Shown: piece after piece, positions 11,523 to 18,329 of the stretch | How positions within the stretch are numbered: the stretch's first letter is position 1 | How the letters are laid out: each line of letters starts with the position of its first letter | Assembly (NCBI RefSeq): GCF_003336875.1 | Contig: NZ_QGNJ01000001.1 | Span: 310,001 to 374,000, forward strand | Source: Oleisolibacter albus | GTDB taxonomy: Bacteria > Pseudomonadota > Alphaproteobacteria > Azospirillales > Azospirillaceae | Length of the DNA: 64,000 nucleotides | Direction of reading: 5' to 3' | Notes under the pieces: model-generated | Told to the model about the DNA's origin: nothing | The model's input: the letters and a program-made list of their open reading frames with translations, nothing else | Databases searched by the model: none | Made by a program: the position numbers and the translations under genes

Positions 11523-11705
11523 TCACGCGGCGCGGCGCAGCGCGGCGGACGTGTGCTGACGGGTCAGTCCGATCAGCGGGCGGCGGTGCAGGGCCGCCAG
11601 GACATCATCCTGCCGCACGCCATCGCGGCGCATGAGGATCTGGACGATGGGATCGGCCAGCATTTCCTTCACGGTCAGTTCCCGGTCGGGTGCGTTACGC
11701 CCCAT
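11523..11705 (-). CDS. Small conserved-type protein, 60 residues
   Basis: Cytoplasmic, no membrane segment or signal peptide. Composition is typical of a real protein: LTVKEMLADPIVQILMRRDGV is a plausible helix pair followed by a basic, Ala/Arg-rich tail. The ribosome site AGGAGG, five to six bases before the ATG, is one of the strongest in the window, which argues that it is expressed. I recall similar short proteins with a VKEMLADPIVxxLMRRDGV core in Azospirillum-like genomes, but cannot name a function. It is monocistronic and convergent with the flavin reductase gene. Confidence 0.75.
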   Translation of the reverse strand: MGRNAPDRELTVKEMLADPIVQILMRRDGVRQDDVLAALHRRPLIGLTRQHTSAALRRAA

Positions 11706-11821
11706 ATTTTCCTCCTGCTCTAACGGGCTTCGGTCGTGGGGTGGGTCAAAGATGGGGGATGAGACCGGGATGTCTCAATAGTCCGGAAGGTCAGGTCCGG
11801 CCCCCCAAGCGTCGGAGGCGC

Positions 11822-12562
11822 TCATGGCCCGATCGAAACAGTCCGGTGCGGTTGCGCCTTCGGCCAGAGCCGACCGCTCCGGTCGGCATAGGCGTCATAG
11901 GCCGCGCCGAACCGTGCCCGCATCAGCGCCTCCTCCCGCGGCACGCGCAGATACCACATGGCGGCGAAGGCCGGGATCACAAGACTGCCGGCGATCCAGT
12001 TCTGGATCAGCAACGGCTGCGTCAGGGCGGAGATCCAGATGGCGGCATACATGGGGTGGCGGATGCGGGCATAGACCCCTTCCGTCACCAGCCGGTGGTG
12101 CAGATGCACCTCCAGCCCCGGACTCCAGTTGCGGCCGAGATCGGCGTGGCTGCGCCAGAACAGCCAGAGGAAGGGGATCTGCAGCACCGCCCCGATCAGC
12201 GTGATCCAACCCGGCAGGCGGTAATCGGCGAACAGGAACAGTCCGGTCGACAGATGCACCAGCGGCAGCACCATCATGGTCAGGAACATGCCGGCCAGCA
12301 GCGCCGTCTCCTGGCTGTCGCGGCGGGACTGCACGATGATATTGGCCCGGTTGCGGACGGAATGCGGCGTGCGGATGAGCACCATGACCAGGAAGGCCGC
12401 CAGCCAGACCAGCGCGCCCCAGCCATTGGCCTGCCAGCGCAGCAATGCCGCAGTCAACAGCATCACCATGCCCGCCATGGTCAGCAGGGCCGGCAGGCTG
12501 GTCATCATCGAGCGGGCCGGCGAGGGCCGGTCGCGCCGGGCGGTGGACAGGGGATCGGTCAT
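11822..12562 (-). CDS. Isoprenylcysteine carboxyl methyltransferase-family membrane protein
   Basis: 246 residues with about five membrane helices. The C-terminal ICMT/PEMT signature LVTEGVYARIRHPMYAAI followed by an EEALMRARFGAAYDAYADR tail marks the AdoMet-binding half of this family. Bacterial members methylate unknown, often lipid-like, substrates in the inner membrane; bacteria lack prenyl-Cys proteins of the eukaryotic type. Start is uncertain: ATG at 12562 or in-frame GTG at 12580. A Fur-box-like sequence lies about 50-65 bases upstream, so iron-responsive expression is likely. No neighbour points to a pathway. Confidence 0.8.
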   Translation of the reverse strand: MTDPLSTARRDRPSPARSMMTSLPALLTMAGMVMLLTAALLRWQANGWGALVWLAAFLVMVLIRTPHSVRNRANIIVQSRRDSQETALLAGMFLTMMVLPLVHLSTGLFLFADYRLPGWITLIGAVLQIPFLWLFWRSHADLGRNWSPGLEVHLHHRLVTEGVYARIRHPMYAAIWISALTQPLLIQNWIAGSLVIPAFAAMWYLRVPREEALMRARFGAAYDAYADRSGRLWPKAQPHRTVSIGP

Positions 12563-12610
12563 GGCAGCGGTCTTCACCACGGGGAAAGAATGTCGCAGGC
12601 TCCCTTAGTT

Positions 12611-12629
12611 AAGAATGATTATCAAGTGC
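12611..12629 (-). promoter_or_regulatory. Fur-box-like site upstream of the ICMT-family gene
   Basis: The 19 bases match the Fur consensus GATAATGATTATCATTATC at 13 positions, including an unbroken core AATGATTATCA. The region is AT-rich against a very GC-rich background. It is 49 bases upstream of the methyltransferase start and 56 bases past the ade stop. In alphaproteobacteria Fur, Mur or Irr could use such a site. Confidence 0.55.
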
Positions 12630-12684
12630 AAAATGGATAAGAAAGCCAGGATGGTCATGCCGGGTCGGCACGGCCAGGCCCGGT

Positions 12685-14400
12685 TCAGGCGGCGACCAGC
12701 TCGAACCGGTCCACGTCGACCAGCCCCATATCGGTGATCTTCAGATGCGGGATCACCGGCAACGGCAGGAAGGCCAGTTGCAGGAAGGGTTCGGCCAGGG
12801 GGCAGCCCATGTCCCGCACCACGCGGCGGATGGCGGCCAGTTCATGCTCGACCGTCTCGAACGGCTTCAGGCTCATCAGACCGGCCAGCGGCAGCGCCAC
12901 CTCCCCGGCCACGGCCCCGTCGCGCACGACAACGAAACCGCCGCCCAACGCCAGCAGCCGGTTCACCGCCAGCGCCATCTCGGCATCGTCGCTGCCGACG
13001 ACACAGATATTGTGGCTGTCATGGCCGACGCTGCTGGCCAACGCGCCGCGCCTCAGGCCGAAGCCATGGGCAAAGCCCTTGCCGATGTTGCGGGTGCGGC
13101 CATGCCGCTCCACCACGCAGATCTTCAGGATGTCGTTGTCCGGGTCGGCGTGGCGCTGACCGCCGCGGAACGGCACGGTGGCCGTCATGGCCGCCGTCAG
13201 GATCTTGCCCGGCAGCACGCCGATGACCGGCGTGGTCGGTCCCTGGGCCGGGATGGCGAAATCGCCGGCCTGGACCGGCGCGCGTTTCATGCTGTCCAGC
13301 CCCACCGGGGCCGGCGCGGTCCGCCCCTGGAACAGGTCCGGCGTCACCGGCCGTCCGGCGGAGATGACCTGGGTGACACTGCACTGATCGAGATCGTCCA
13401 GCAGCACGATGTCGGCGCGGTAACCCGGCGCCAGCAGACCGCGGTCACCCAGCCCGAAACCACGGGCCGCCGACCAGGTGGCGGCGCGGTAGACGGCGGT
13501 GCGGTCGGCCCCGCCGGCGATGGCCCGGCGGATCAGATGGTCGAGATGCCCCTCCTCCGCGATGTCCAGCGGATTGCGGTCGTCGGTGCAGAAGGCGACG
13601 AAGGGGCTGGTGGTCATGTCCACCAGCGGCGCCAGCGCATCCACATCCTTGGACACGCTGCCGTCGCGGATCAGCACCTGCATGCCCTTGGCGATCTTCT
13701 CCCGCGCCTCCTCCAGCCCGGTGCATTCATGGCAGTTGCGGATGCCGCAGGAGAGATAGGCGTTGAGGTCCTTGCCCCGGACCAGGGGGGAATGCCCGTC
13801 GATGTGGCTGCCCAGGAAGGCCGCCAGCTTGTCCAGCGTCTCCTCGTCCTTCAGCAGCACGCCGGGAAAGTTCATGAACTCGGCCAGGCCGATGACCTTG
13901 GGATGGTGGCGGTGGCGCACCAGATCGTCCGCCGTCAGCCGGGCGCCCGCCGTCTCCAGATGGGTGGCGGGCACGCAGGAACTGAGCTGCACCCGCAGGT
14001 CCAGCGCCAGGGTCCCGGCACTGTCCAGGAAATACTGCAACCCCGCCTCCCCAAGCACATTGCAGATCTCGTGCGGATCGCAGATGGCCGTGGTGGTGCC
14101 GCGGGGCAGCACACAGCGGTCGAATTCGACCGGCGGCACGCAGGTGCTTTCGCAATGCACATGGGTATCGATGAATCCCGGCACGGCGAAGCGGCCGCGG
14201 GCGTCGATCTCCACCAGCCCATCATAGCGGTCATAGGTGCCGACGATGGTGTCGCCGCAGATGGCGATGTCGGTCTCCACCAGTTCGCCCGTGGCCACGT
14301 TCAGCATCCGGGCGTTCTTCACCACCAGATCGGCGCGGCCGCGTCCAAGCGCCTGATCGATCCGGCGCTTCAGCACCGCCTTGGCTTGCGCCCGCTCCAT
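12685..14400 (-). CDS. ade: Adenine deaminase, amidohydrolase type
   Basis: 571 residues; hydrolyses adenine to hypoxanthine and ammonia in purine salvage. Amidohydrolase metal motif FIDTHVHCEST (about 76-86), CDPHEI (about 113), the EFMNFPGVL segment and the Asp in CTDDRNPLDI, then a C-terminal Ade-specific domain with GHDSHNICVVGSDD. The start at 14400 has GAGGAG seven bases upstream; the in-frame upstream start at 14415 is less likely. It probably works with the AzgA-type permease at 15163, which supplies purine bases. Confidence 0.94.
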   Translation of the reverse strand: MERAQAKAVLKRRIDQALGRGRADLVVKNARMLNVATGELVETDIAICGDTIVGTYDRYDGLVEIDARGRFAVPGFIDTHVHCESTCVPPVEFDRCVLPRGTTTAICDPHEICNVLGEAGLQYFLDSAGTLALDLRVQLSSCVPATHLETAGARLTADDLVRHRHHPKVIGLAEFMNFPGVLLKDEETLDKLAAFLGSHIDGHSPLVRGKDLNAYLSCGIRNCHECTGLEEAREKIAKGMQVLIRDGSVSKDVDALAPLVDMTTSPFVAFCTDDRNPLDIAEEGHLDHLIRRAIAGGADRTAVYRAATWSAARGFGLGDRGLLAPGYRADIVLLDDLDQCSVTQVISAGRPVTPDLFQGRTAPAPVGLDSMKRAPVQAGDFAIPAQGPTTPVIGVLPGKILTAAMTATVPFRGGQRHADPDNDILKICVVERHGRTRNIGKGFAHGFGLRRGALASSVGHDSHNICVVGSDDAEMALAVNRLLALGGGFVVVRDGAVAGEVALPLAGLMSLKPFETVEHELAAIRRVVRDMGCPLAEPFLQLAFLPLPVIPHLKITDMGLVDVDRFELVAA

Positions 14401-14539
14401 AAAAACACTCCTCACGCTCCAGGGGATGGGACACCACGGCCCCGCTCCTTGTCACAGCACCGGGGCCGCCGATCACGACCGATCAACAGCCCCACCATCA
14501 CCGAACGCGCGACACCGCCCGCTCGGCATCAAGACCCGA

Positions 14540-15127
14540 TCATCGCCCCACCGGCCGGCCGGAGCACAGGGCCACCAGCTCCTGCTCCGCATCCGGGGTG
14601 ACCGGCTTGCCGTTGAACAATACCCGGTTTCCGTCCACCGTCACCGTTCCGAGATAGGCTTCGCTGCCATAGAGGGTCTTCGGCAGGCCGAAGCGCTCGG
14701 CCAGATCCACGGTGATGCCGATCTCGATCGTCTGCGGCAGGGCGACGCCGCCGCTGCCCGGCAGGTCGGCCGGAGCCACGGCCCGGCCCTGCACATCCAC
14801 CCCCGGCTTGTACTCCACATCGGCGGCAGGCTGGTGGCGCTGGACCCAACGACAGGTATCGGCGTCGACGATGATGGTGCCGGCGCGCGCTGCGGCTGCC
14901 TTCTCCTGCCGGGAAGAATCCGGCCGCGGCGCGGTGGTGACGGACGGCGGCTGTTTCGGCGGCGCCACCCAGGACGGCGCCTGGGCCGGCCGCTCGGCTT
15001 CGGCCGGCGCGCCGGCCTGAACGGATGCGGTCTGGGCGGACGCGGTCCAGGGCGCCAGCAGCGGCGCAACGGCGCAGAGACCCAGCATCCCTATGGCGCC
15101 CAGAGACTTTGCAGGGAATACTCGCAT
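14540..15127 (-). CDS. Putative periplasmic protein
   Basis: 195 residues with a signal peptide (LGAIGMLGLCAVAPLLAPWTASA, cleavage after about residue 31), an Ala/Pro-rich linker to about residue 85, and a globular C-terminal part with DADTCRWVQRHQPAADVEYK and PADLPG. Two cysteines (in DTCRW and near the end in VALCSG) could form a disulfide. The C-terminal half looks like a conserved uncharacterised family of Azospirillum-type bacteria; I cannot assign a function. GAGAAGG precedes the ATG. It starts 35 bases from the divergent azgA start, so the two share a promoter region. Confidence 0.78.
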   Translation of the reverse strand: MRVFPAKSLGAIGMLGLCAVAPLLAPWTASAQTASVQAGAPAEAERPAQAPSWVAPPKQPPSVTTAPRPDSSRQEKAAAARAGTIIVDADTCRWVQRHQPAADVEYKPGVDVQGRAVAPADLPGSGGVALPQTIEIGITVDLAERFGLPKTLYGSEAYLGTVTVDGNRVLFNGKPVTPDAEQELVALCSGRPVGR

Positions 15128-15162
15128 CCCGCCTTCTCCCGTCTGTTCCAGGGATTTCCCCC

Positions 15163-16458
15163 GTGCTGCAATCCTACTTCAAGCTCGATGAACACGGCAC
15201 CAACGTGCGCACCGAGATCCTGGCCGGTTTCACCACCTTCCTGACCATGGCCTACATCATCTTCGTCAACCCGCAGATCCTGTCGGGCACGGGGATGGAT
15301 GCCGGAGCCGTGTTCGTGGCCACCTGCATCGCCTCGGCCATGGGATCGCTGGTCATGGGGCTGGTGGCCAACTATCCCATCGCCCTGGCGCCCGGTATGG
15401 GGCTGAACGCCTATTTTGCCTTCACCGTGGTCGGACAGATGGGCCATCCCTGGCCGGTGGCGCTGGGCGCGGTGTTCATCTCGGGCGTCGTGTTCTTCGT
15501 TCTGACGGTGCTGCCGGTGCGCGAAGCCATCGTCAACGCCATCCCGAAAAGCCTGAAAATGGCCATTTCCGCCGGCATCGGCCTGTTTCTGGGCATCATC
15601 GCCCTGGAGAATGCCGGCTTCATCAGCGGCCATCCCACCACCCTGGTCACCCTGGGCGATATCACCCGGCCGCAGGCCATGCTGGCTGCCGGCGGCTTCC
15701 TGCTGCTGTGCGCCCTGGCGGCGCGCCGGGTCACCGGCGCTGTGGTCATCGCCATCCTGGTCACGGCTGCCGCCGGCATGCTGCTGGGCGTGACGCCGTT
15801 CAGTGGCCGCATCATGTCCCTGCCGCCCAGCGTGGCCCCGACCCTGTTCGCCATGGACCTGTCCGGTGCCCTGCATATGGGGCTGCTGACCGTGGTCTTC
15901 GCCTTCCTGTTCGTCGATCTGTTCGACAATGCCGGCACGCTGGTCGGCGTGGCCCACCGGGCCGGGCTGACCGACAAGGACGGCCGCATCCCGCGGCTGG
16001 GCCAGGCCCTGTTCGCCGACAGCACCGCCACCATGATCGGCGCCACCCTGGGCACCTCCACCGTCACCAGCTATATCGAAAGCGCCGCCGGCACCAATGT
16101 GGGCGGCCGCACCGGGCTGACGGCCGTGGTCGTGGCCCTGCTGTTCCTCGCCGCCCTGTTCCTGGCACCGCTGGCCGCCAATATCCCCGGCTATGCCACA
16201 GCACCGGCCCTGCTCTATGTGGCCTGCCTGATGGCCCGTGGCCTGACCGAGGTGGACTGGGACGACGTGACCGAGTTCGCCCCGGCGGTGGTGACGGCCC
16301 TGGCCATGCCGCTGACCTATTCCATCGCCCATGGCATCGCCTTCGGCTTCATCACCTATGCCGCCATCAAGGTGCTGACGGGCCGCTGGCGTGAGGCCGG
16401 AATCACCGTGCTGGTGCTGTCGGTTCTATTTGTCGTGAAGTTCGCCGTGGTCGGGTGA
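15163..16458 (+). CDS. AzgA-type purine (guanine/hypoxanthine) permease
   Basis: 431-residue inner-membrane proton symporter of the NCS2/AzgA group, with about 12-14 membrane segments. Signatures: TEILAGFTTFLTMAYIIFVN at the N-terminus, GMGLNAYFAFTVV, VDLFDNAGTLVG (substrate-site acid) and GTSTVTSYIESAAG, all AzgA-specific. The start is a GTG with AGGGA nine bases upstream. Proximity to adenine deaminase supports purine uptake, but whether the substrate is adenine, guanine or hypoxanthine cannot be told from the sequence. Confidence 0.92.
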   Translation: MLQSYFKLDEHGTNVRTEILAGFTTFLTMAYIIFVNPQILSGTGMDAGAVFVATCIASAMGSLVMGLVANYPIALAPGMGLNAYFAFTVVGQMGHPWPVALGAVFISGVVFFVLTVLPVREAIVNAIPKSLKMAISAGIGLFLGIIALENAGFISGHPTTLVTLGDITRPQAMLAAGGFLLLCALAARRVTGAVVIAILVTAAAGMLLGVTPFSGRIMSLPPSVAPTLFAMDLSGALHMGLLTVVFAFLFVDLFDNAGTLVGVAHRAGLTDKDGRIPRLGQALFADSTATMIGATLGTSTVTSYIESAAGTNVGGRTGLTAVVVALLFLAALFLAPLAANIPGYATAPALLYVACLMARGLTEVDWDDVTEFAPAVVTALAMPLTYSIAHGIAFGFITYAAIKVLTGRWREAGITVLVLSVLFVVKFAVVG

Positions 16459-16592
16459 ATAGTACCGATTCCGAACGGATGACAACGCTAACAAAGTTTA
16501 GGTGCAGTGCAGCAAAGCGCTTCGACTTTCCGCCCCCCGCGCCAATTCTGATAAAAGTTCTGCCAATCAGGCTCTTATCTGAAAAAATGATG

Positions 16593-16621
16593 GTGACGGC
16601 CCCTGCACGAGTGACTATACT
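16593..16621 (+). promoter_or_regulatory. Sigma-70-type promoter of the candidate small RNA
   Basis: GTGACG (16593-16598) and TATACT (16616-16621) are separated by exactly 17 bases; the -35 matches 4 of 6 and the -10 5 of 6 consensus bases. Transcription would start near A16628. It lies 135 bases past the azgA stop and no coding frame follows. Confidence 0.6.
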
Positions 16622-16627
16622 CGGGGC

Positions 16628-16778
16628 ACAAAAAGAAGCCGCGCCCATAGAGGTCGCGGCCTGAGTTTAGGGAGGAATCGCCACCAGGCGTCAGCTAAGA
16701 GGGATCAACCCTCTCAACGAATGTCAGTTTGGTCTGCACACTTTACCAAGGCAAGCCCAAAAACGTGGCTTGCCTTTT
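16628..16778 (+). ncRNA. Candidate structured small RNA, about 150 nt
   Basis: Between azgA and tag (396 bases without a gene) a sigma-70-type promoter is followed by four local hairpins and a classic intrinsic terminator, with no usable reading frame. Hairpins: GCCGCG/CGCGGC (16638-16660), CGCC/GGCG (16679-16690), AGAGGG/CCCTCT with a 5-base loop (16698-16714), and the terminator (16748-16778). The segment between the last two hairpins is unstructured and pyrimidine/purine mixed. The interval is clearly lower in GC than its neighbours. It does not resemble tmRNA, SRP RNA or RNase P RNA; a 6S-like fold was considered but end pairing is lacking. Confidence 0.6.
16748..16778 (+). terminator. 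Rho-independent terminator of the candidate small RNA
   Basis: Perfect 10-base stem AAGGCAAGCC/GGCTTGCCTT (16748-16757 with 16767-16776), 9-base loop, continuing into TTTT. The U run exists only in the plus-strand transcript, so it serves the small RNA (or azgA read-through), not tag on the other strand. Confidence 0.85.
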
Positions 16779-16854
16779 CATTTGTGCATTTTCTGGCCGA
16801 TTTGCCTATATTTTATTCCATTGCCATTGCCTCACGCAGAACATTGCACCTTTT

Positions 16855-17424
16855 CTAGGCGCCATAACCGGTGAACCCGGCGGCCACGGCCCGTTGCCAG
16901 GGCTGATCCAGTCGATTCAAGCGCTGCTGCACCGGACAGTCGGGCCGGTGCGCTCCTGGCAAATAGCCGATGCTCATCAGGAACTCGCCCACGATCTCGC
17001 CGCCGGTGAAGCGGAAGGTCTTCTTGAACAGGGCGACCCAGGCCGGCTTAGCCCGGGGGTGATGGGCCTCCAGCCAGGCATGGAACCCGCCATGGCTGGC
17101 GCGCAGCCCCTGCAGGGTGCGGGCATTGGCGATGGCAGCCTCCACCTTCAGCCGGTTGCGGATGATGCCAGGATCGGCCAGCAGCCGTTCCACATCCTCC
17201 GGGCCGAAGGCGGCCACACGATCCACATCGAAGCCGGCATAGGCGGCGCGGAAGGCATCCCGCTTGCGCAGGATGGTCAACCAGGACAGGCCGGCCTGGT
17301 TGATCTCCAGCACCAGCCGCTCGAACAGTTCGGCCTCGCCGGTCAGCGGCAAGCCGTATTCGTCATCATGGTAAGAGCCGTGCCAGGCATGGCCGGGGGC
17401 CACATCGCAATAGGACAGGGTCAT
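16855..17424 (-). CDS. tag: DNA-3-methyladenine glycosylase I
   Basis: 189 residues; removes 3-methyladenine from DNA. The four zinc ligands of the Tag family are visible: Cys6, His19 (in SYHDDEYG), His159 and Cys163 (in AHRPDCP). The GLSWLTILRKRDAFRAAYAGFD segment (about 45-66) is the pocket helix pair. Start chosen at 17424, with GGGAG seven bases upstream, rather than the longer frame from 17460. It is a second, unrelated 3-methyladenine glycosylase beside the AlkA-type gene at 7909. Confidence 0.94.
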   Translation of the reverse strand: MTLSYCDVAPGHAWHGSYHDDEYGLPLTGEAELFERLVLEINQAGLSWLTILRKRDAFRAAYAGFDVDRVAAFGPEDVERLLADPGIIRNRLKVEAAIANARTLQGLRASHGGFHAWLEAHHPRAKPAWVALFKKTFRFTGGEIVGEFLMSIGYLPGAHRPDCPVQQRLNRLDQPWQRAVAAGFTGYGA

Positions 17425-17573
17425 GGAAACGCTCCCGCACAGACGGGCGGCGGATGCCACGGTTCAGGGCAGCGGCGTCAACCGCCCGCCAACAGGAACA
17501 AAGATAGAACATTCATGCCAACGCCGCGACCCTGTTTGTGCGGCTGCCACCCGGTTTGGAGAGTGTGACCGGC

Positions 17574-17822
17574 TCAGTCCGGCCGCATCAGCGCCTGCCA
17601 GTCCAGTAGGCCGGTGGCGAACAGCGCCCATCCCGCCAGAACCAGCGCGGCCGAGATCAGGCTGGTCAGCAGGAATTTCCATTTCAGCCGGGGCTGCGCC
17701 GGAGCGCCGGGCTCATGGCCCGGTGCCGGAGTCTCACTCCGCCGCACGCCCAGGGGCAGCACGGCGAAAAGAACGACCCACCAGACGGTGAAATAGATGG
17801 CGGCCCAGGTAACCCAGCTCAT
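17574..17822 (-). CDS. DUF1467-family small membrane protein
   Basis: 82 residues with two membrane helices: WVTWAAIYFTVWWVVLFAVL (about 3-22) and a C-terminal LLTSLISAALVLAGWALFAT (about 51-70), joined by a Pro-rich loop. The FFxVWWxxLFxVLPxGVRR start and the position right after mce are characteristic of the alphaproteobacterial DUF1467 family. Function unknown. It is the last gene of the nuo-birA-coaX-rnj-mce run, 15 bases after mce. Confidence 0.85.
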   Translation of the reverse strand: MSWVTWAAIYFTVWWVVLFAVLPLGVRRSETPAPGHEPGAPAQPRLKWKFLLTSLISAALVLAGWALFATGLLDWQALMRPD

Positions 17823-17837
17823 CGCCCCGACACTCCG

Positions 17838-18242
17838 TCAGATCTGTTCCAGCTCTACCAGGGTCCCGAACAGATCCTTGGGATGCAGGAACAGCACCGG
17901 CTTGTCATGGGCGCCGATCTTGGGGTTGCCGTCGCCCAGCACGCGCAGCCCCTGCGCCTTCAGCCGGTCGCGGGCGGCCAGGATGTCCTCCACCTCGTAG
18001 CAGACATGGTGGATGCCGCCAGAGGGATTGTTGGCCAGGAACTTGGCCACCGGACTGTCCGCCCTCAGCGGATGCAGCAGCTCGATCTTGGTGTTGGGCA
18101 GCTCGACGAAGACCGTGGTCACGCCATGCGCCGGCAGGTCCAGCGGATCGCTGACCCGGGCGCCCAACGTATCGCGATAGGTGGCCGTGGCCGCGGCCAG
18201 ATCCGGCACCACGATAGCCACATGGTTGAGACGACCGATCAT
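17838..18242 (-). CDS. mce: Methylmalonyl-CoA epimerase
   Basis: 134 residues, a vicinal-oxygen-chelate fold enzyme that interconverts (R)- and (S)-methylmalonyl-CoA in propionate metabolism. Metal ligands typical of the family are His7 (RLNHVAI), His78/79 (GGIHHVCYEV) and Glu130 (LVELEQI). GGGAGG lies just before the ATG. It follows rnj with 87 bases between. Propionyl-CoA carboxylase and mutase genes are not in the window. Confidence 0.95.
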   Translation of the reverse strand: MIGRLNHVAIVVPDLAAATATYRDTLGARVSDPLDLPAHGVTTVFVELPNTKIELLHPLRADSPVAKFLANNPSGGIHHVCYEVEDILAARDRLKAQGLRVLGDGNPKIGAHDKPVLFLHPKDLFGTLVELEQI

Positions 18243-18329
18243 GCTTCCTCCCCTGTTCGTTCTTCCCGAGCACCAGCGCTACGGCCACCGCCGCCGATGC
18301 GGGCGGCGGCAAGCATAGCCCATCCGCGC

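Noticed and set aside
16403-16648. 81-codon minus-strand frame across the azgA 3' end
   Set aside because: Overlaps azgA and the promoter region, has no ribosome site and no protein-like pattern.
16628-16778. 6S RNA as identity of the small RNA
   Set aside because: 6S RNA needs its 5' and 3' ends to pair into a long rod with a central bubble; here the hairpins are local and the ends do not pair.
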